Shown here one piece after another: positions 6,023-7,268 of a stretch of DNA of 7,268 nucleotides. Numbering within the stretch: position 1 is the first letter of the stretch; each line of letters opens with the position of its first letter. The notes beneath the pieces are model-generated. The model searched no databases, had not been told where the DNA came from, and saw only the letters and a list, made by a program, of their open reading frames with translations. This stretch comes from an uncultured Paracoccus sp. GTDB lineage: Bacteria > Pseudomonadota > Alphaproteobacteria > Rhodobacterales > Rhodobacteraceae. The stretch covers positions 1-7,268 of the forward strand of contig NZ_CAMIOH010000159.1 in the NCBI RefSeq assembly GCF_946221145.1. Direction: 5' to 3'. The translations under genes and the position numbers were made by a program.

Positions 6023-6859
6023 ATGGCGACGGGCTGGTTCGAGGCCGCATTTCTGGGCCTGCTGCAAGGTCTGACCGAATTCCTGCCGGTTTCGTCCAGT
6101 GCGCATCTGCGGATCGCCGGGACGTTCCTGCCCTCGGGCGCGGATCCGGGGGCGGCCTTCACCGCCATCACCCAGATCGGGACCGAGCTGGCGGTGCTGG
6201 TCTATTTCTGGTCCGACATCCGCCGCATCGCGACCGCCTGGCTGTCGCGCGTCGTGGCCCGCCGTCCCGGTGCCGATCCGGCCGATGTGCGGATGGGCTG
6301 GCTGATCATCGTCGGATCGCTGCCGATCATCATCCTGGGCCTGCTGTTCAAGGACCAGATCGAAACCGGGCTGCGCAATCTGTATATCACCGCCGCCGCG
6401 CTGATCGGCTTTGGCATCCTGCTGGGCGTGGCGGACCGGATCGGCCGCAAGGTGCAGACGTTGGACCGGCTGTCATGGACCCATGGCATCCTGTTCGGCC
6501 TGGCGCAGGCCATGGCGCTGATCCCCGGCGTGTCGCGGTCGGGCGGCACCATCACCGCCGGGTTGCTGATGGGCTATACCCGAGAGGCGGCGGCGCGGTA
6601 TTCGTTCCTGCTGGCGGTGCCTGCCGTGTTCGGCTCGGGCTTCTATCAGCTGGCCAAAAGCATCGGCCAGGACAACCCGGTCGGCTGGGGACAGACTGCC
6701 CTTGCAACAGTCATTGCCTTTATTGTGGGCTATGCCGTGATTGTCTTCTTCCTCAAACTGGTTTCCACGCGGGACTATTTCCCCTTCGTGTGGTATCGTA
6801 TCGGTCTGGGCCTGCTGATCTTCGCACTGCTGCTGACGGGGCAGATTCCGGCAATTTGA
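6023..6859 (+). CDS. uppP: undecaprenyl-diphosphate phosphatase
   Basis: Dephosphorylates undecaprenyl diphosphate to the monophosphate, recycling the lipid carrier for peptidoglycan and other envelope polymers; overexpression of this family gives bacitracin resistance (old name bacA). The 278-residue, multi-spanning inner-membrane protein has both family signatures: LLQGLTEFLPVSSSAHL (Gln15, Glu19, Ser24-26, His28) and ALIPGVSRSGGTIT (residues 168-175 with Arg172). Several hydrophobic helices follow (about 92-108, 122-137, 195-210, 226-245, 259-274). Both active-site regions and the length are normal. Start: ATG at 6023 with AAGGTG about 6 nt upstream. It is probably transcribed with the NDUFA9-like gene, although the 86-bp GC-rich spacer could hold its own signals. 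I saw no convincing terminator after it. Confidence 0.97.
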   Translation: MATGWFEAAFLGLLQGLTEFLPVSSSAHLRIAGTFLPSGADPGAAFTAITQIGTELAVLVYFWSDIRRIATAWLSRVVARRPGADPADVRMGWLIIVGSLPIIILGLLFKDQIETGLRNLYITAAALIGFGILLGVADRIGRKVQTLDRLSWTHGILFGLAQAMALIPGVSRSGGTITAGLLMGYTREAAARYSFLLAVPAVFGSGFYQLAKSIGQDNPVGWGQTALATVIAFIVGYAVIVFFLKLVSTRDYFPFVWYRIGLGLLIFALLLTGQIPAI

Positions 6860-7054
6860 AGGCGCGGTGCCTGTTTTCATGGCCACTGACGAATAATAGG
6901 TCAGTCAGTGATACCTATTCCGCACCGGCCTCTTGGCGTTTTTGACTGCCGCGTGAAAAAATCTTGCATATAGGTCAGCATTGATGACTTTTAATCAATT
7001 TCGCTGTGGTTTAAGCGGGTTGCGGAAGCTCCTGTTTCGGAAGGTCGCGCAGCC
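6860..7054 (+). promoter_or_regulatory. uppP-gltD spacer with repeated ATAGGT half-sites
   Basis: This 195-bp spacer is visibly richer in A/T than its surroundings. It holds ATAGGTCAG twice in direct orientation (6896-6904 and 6970-6978). An inverted partner ACCTATT (6913-6919) forms with AATAGGT (6895-6901) a perfect 7-bp inverted repeat with 11 bp between arms. CACTGAC (6884-6890) also pairs with GTCAGTG (6904-6910). Further down, ATTGAT (6980-6985) and ATCAAT (6994-6999) form a 6-bp inverted repeat. A possible -35 is TTGACT (6942-6947), with AT-rich CATATA at 6967-6972 as a poor, widely spaced -10. The layout suggests a regulated promoter for gltD; the regulator is not identified. Confidence 0.4.
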
Positions 7055-7268
7055 ATGGCCACGCAAAAGATGCTCAAATTCGTCTCGACCCCGCGAGAGA
7101 TGCCGGTCAAGCGCCCGGCAACCGAACGCAGCGAGGATTTTCACGAGATTTACAGGGAATTTGCCGACGCCAAGGCGACCGAACAGGCCAGCCGGTGCAG
7201 CCAGTGCGGCGTTCCCTATTGCCAGTCGCATTGCCCGCTGCACAACAACATCCCCGACTGGCTGCGCC
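7055..7268 (+). CDS. gltD: glutamate synthase small subunit, N-terminal part (3' partial)
   Basis: Only the first 71 codons are in the window. GltD is the flavoprotein subunit of NADPH-dependent glutamate synthase; it takes electrons from NADPH and passes them to GltB, which makes glutamate from glutamine and 2-oxoglutarate. The N-terminus (KFVSTPREMPVKRPATERSEDF...) and the cysteine-rich segment CSQCGVPYCQSHCPLHNNIP, with C48, C51, C56 and C60, match the family's N-terminal Fe-S domain. Start: ATG at 7055 with GGAAGG (7039-7044) 10 nt upstream. gltB is not on the upstream side, so gltD appears to be the first gene of its unit and gltB, if linked, lies to the right. The same N-terminal domain occurs in other GltD-like oxidoreductases, so the assignment rests on the close match of this short part. 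Confidence 0.88.
   Translation, partial: MATQKMLKFVSTPREMPVKRPATERSEDFHEIYREFADAKATEQASRCSQCGVPYCQSHCPLHNNIPDWLR

Noticed and set aside
6981..6998. FNR-type box before gltD (TTGAT ... ATCAA).
   Set aside because: The arms are separated by 8 bp instead of the 4 bp of an FNR site, so only a generic inverted repeat is claimed.
1..7268. CRISPR arrays, insertion sequences, phage genes or toxin-antitoxin pairs.
   Set aside because: No regularly spaced repeats, transposase or integrase motifs, or small paired toxin genes were seen on either strand.

Overview
The window looks like chromosomal DNA from a GC-rich alphaproteobacterium of the Rhodobacteraceae, most like Paracoccus or a close relative. 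This is judged from four things: strong G/C preference at third codon positions, the protein families present, the pairing of an NDUFA9-type complex I gene with uppP and gltD, and a dispersed-repeat-like element with the 'CCCCCCGGGATATTTGG...GTGAAA' ending that I recall from this family. No mobile element, CRISPR array, prophage gene or rRNA was seen.

Left part (1-3595). The first 434 bases are the 3' end of a secreted RTX calcium-binding protein on the + strand. It converges on four genes read leftward, in transcription order: a DUF1269 membrane-associated protein, mtgA (monofunctional peptidoglycan glycosyltransferase), a glutathione S-transferase, and queG (epoxyqueuosine reductase). Gaps are 33 and 81 bp. 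The GST stop lies inside a two-hairpin repeat that runs into the probable queG start.

Middle (3596-4776). A 148-bp divergent spacer carries two back-to-back perfect inverted repeats. It is followed on the + strand by a small exported cysteine-containing protein of unknown function and a DoxX-family membrane protein. A perfect 18-bp-stem terminator then separates doxX from a convergent tRNA-Leu(CAG) gene.

Right part (4777-7268). On the + strand lie an NDUFA9-like NAD(P)-binding protein, uppP (undecaprenyl-diphosphate phosphatase), and, after a 195-bp AT-richer spacer with repeated ATAGGT half-sites, the first 71 codons of gltD (glutamate synthase small subunit), cut by the window edge.

Functionally this is mostly housekeeping: cell-wall synthesis (MtgA polymerises glycan strands from lipid II, UppP recycles the lipid carrier), tRNA modification and decoding (QueG, tRNA-Leu), respiration (NDUFA9-like) and nitrogen assimilation (GltD). 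I found no convincing new multi-gene system. The points most worth a second look are the repeat at the queG start, the small exported Cys protein with its palindromic upstream region, and the repeated motif before gltD.
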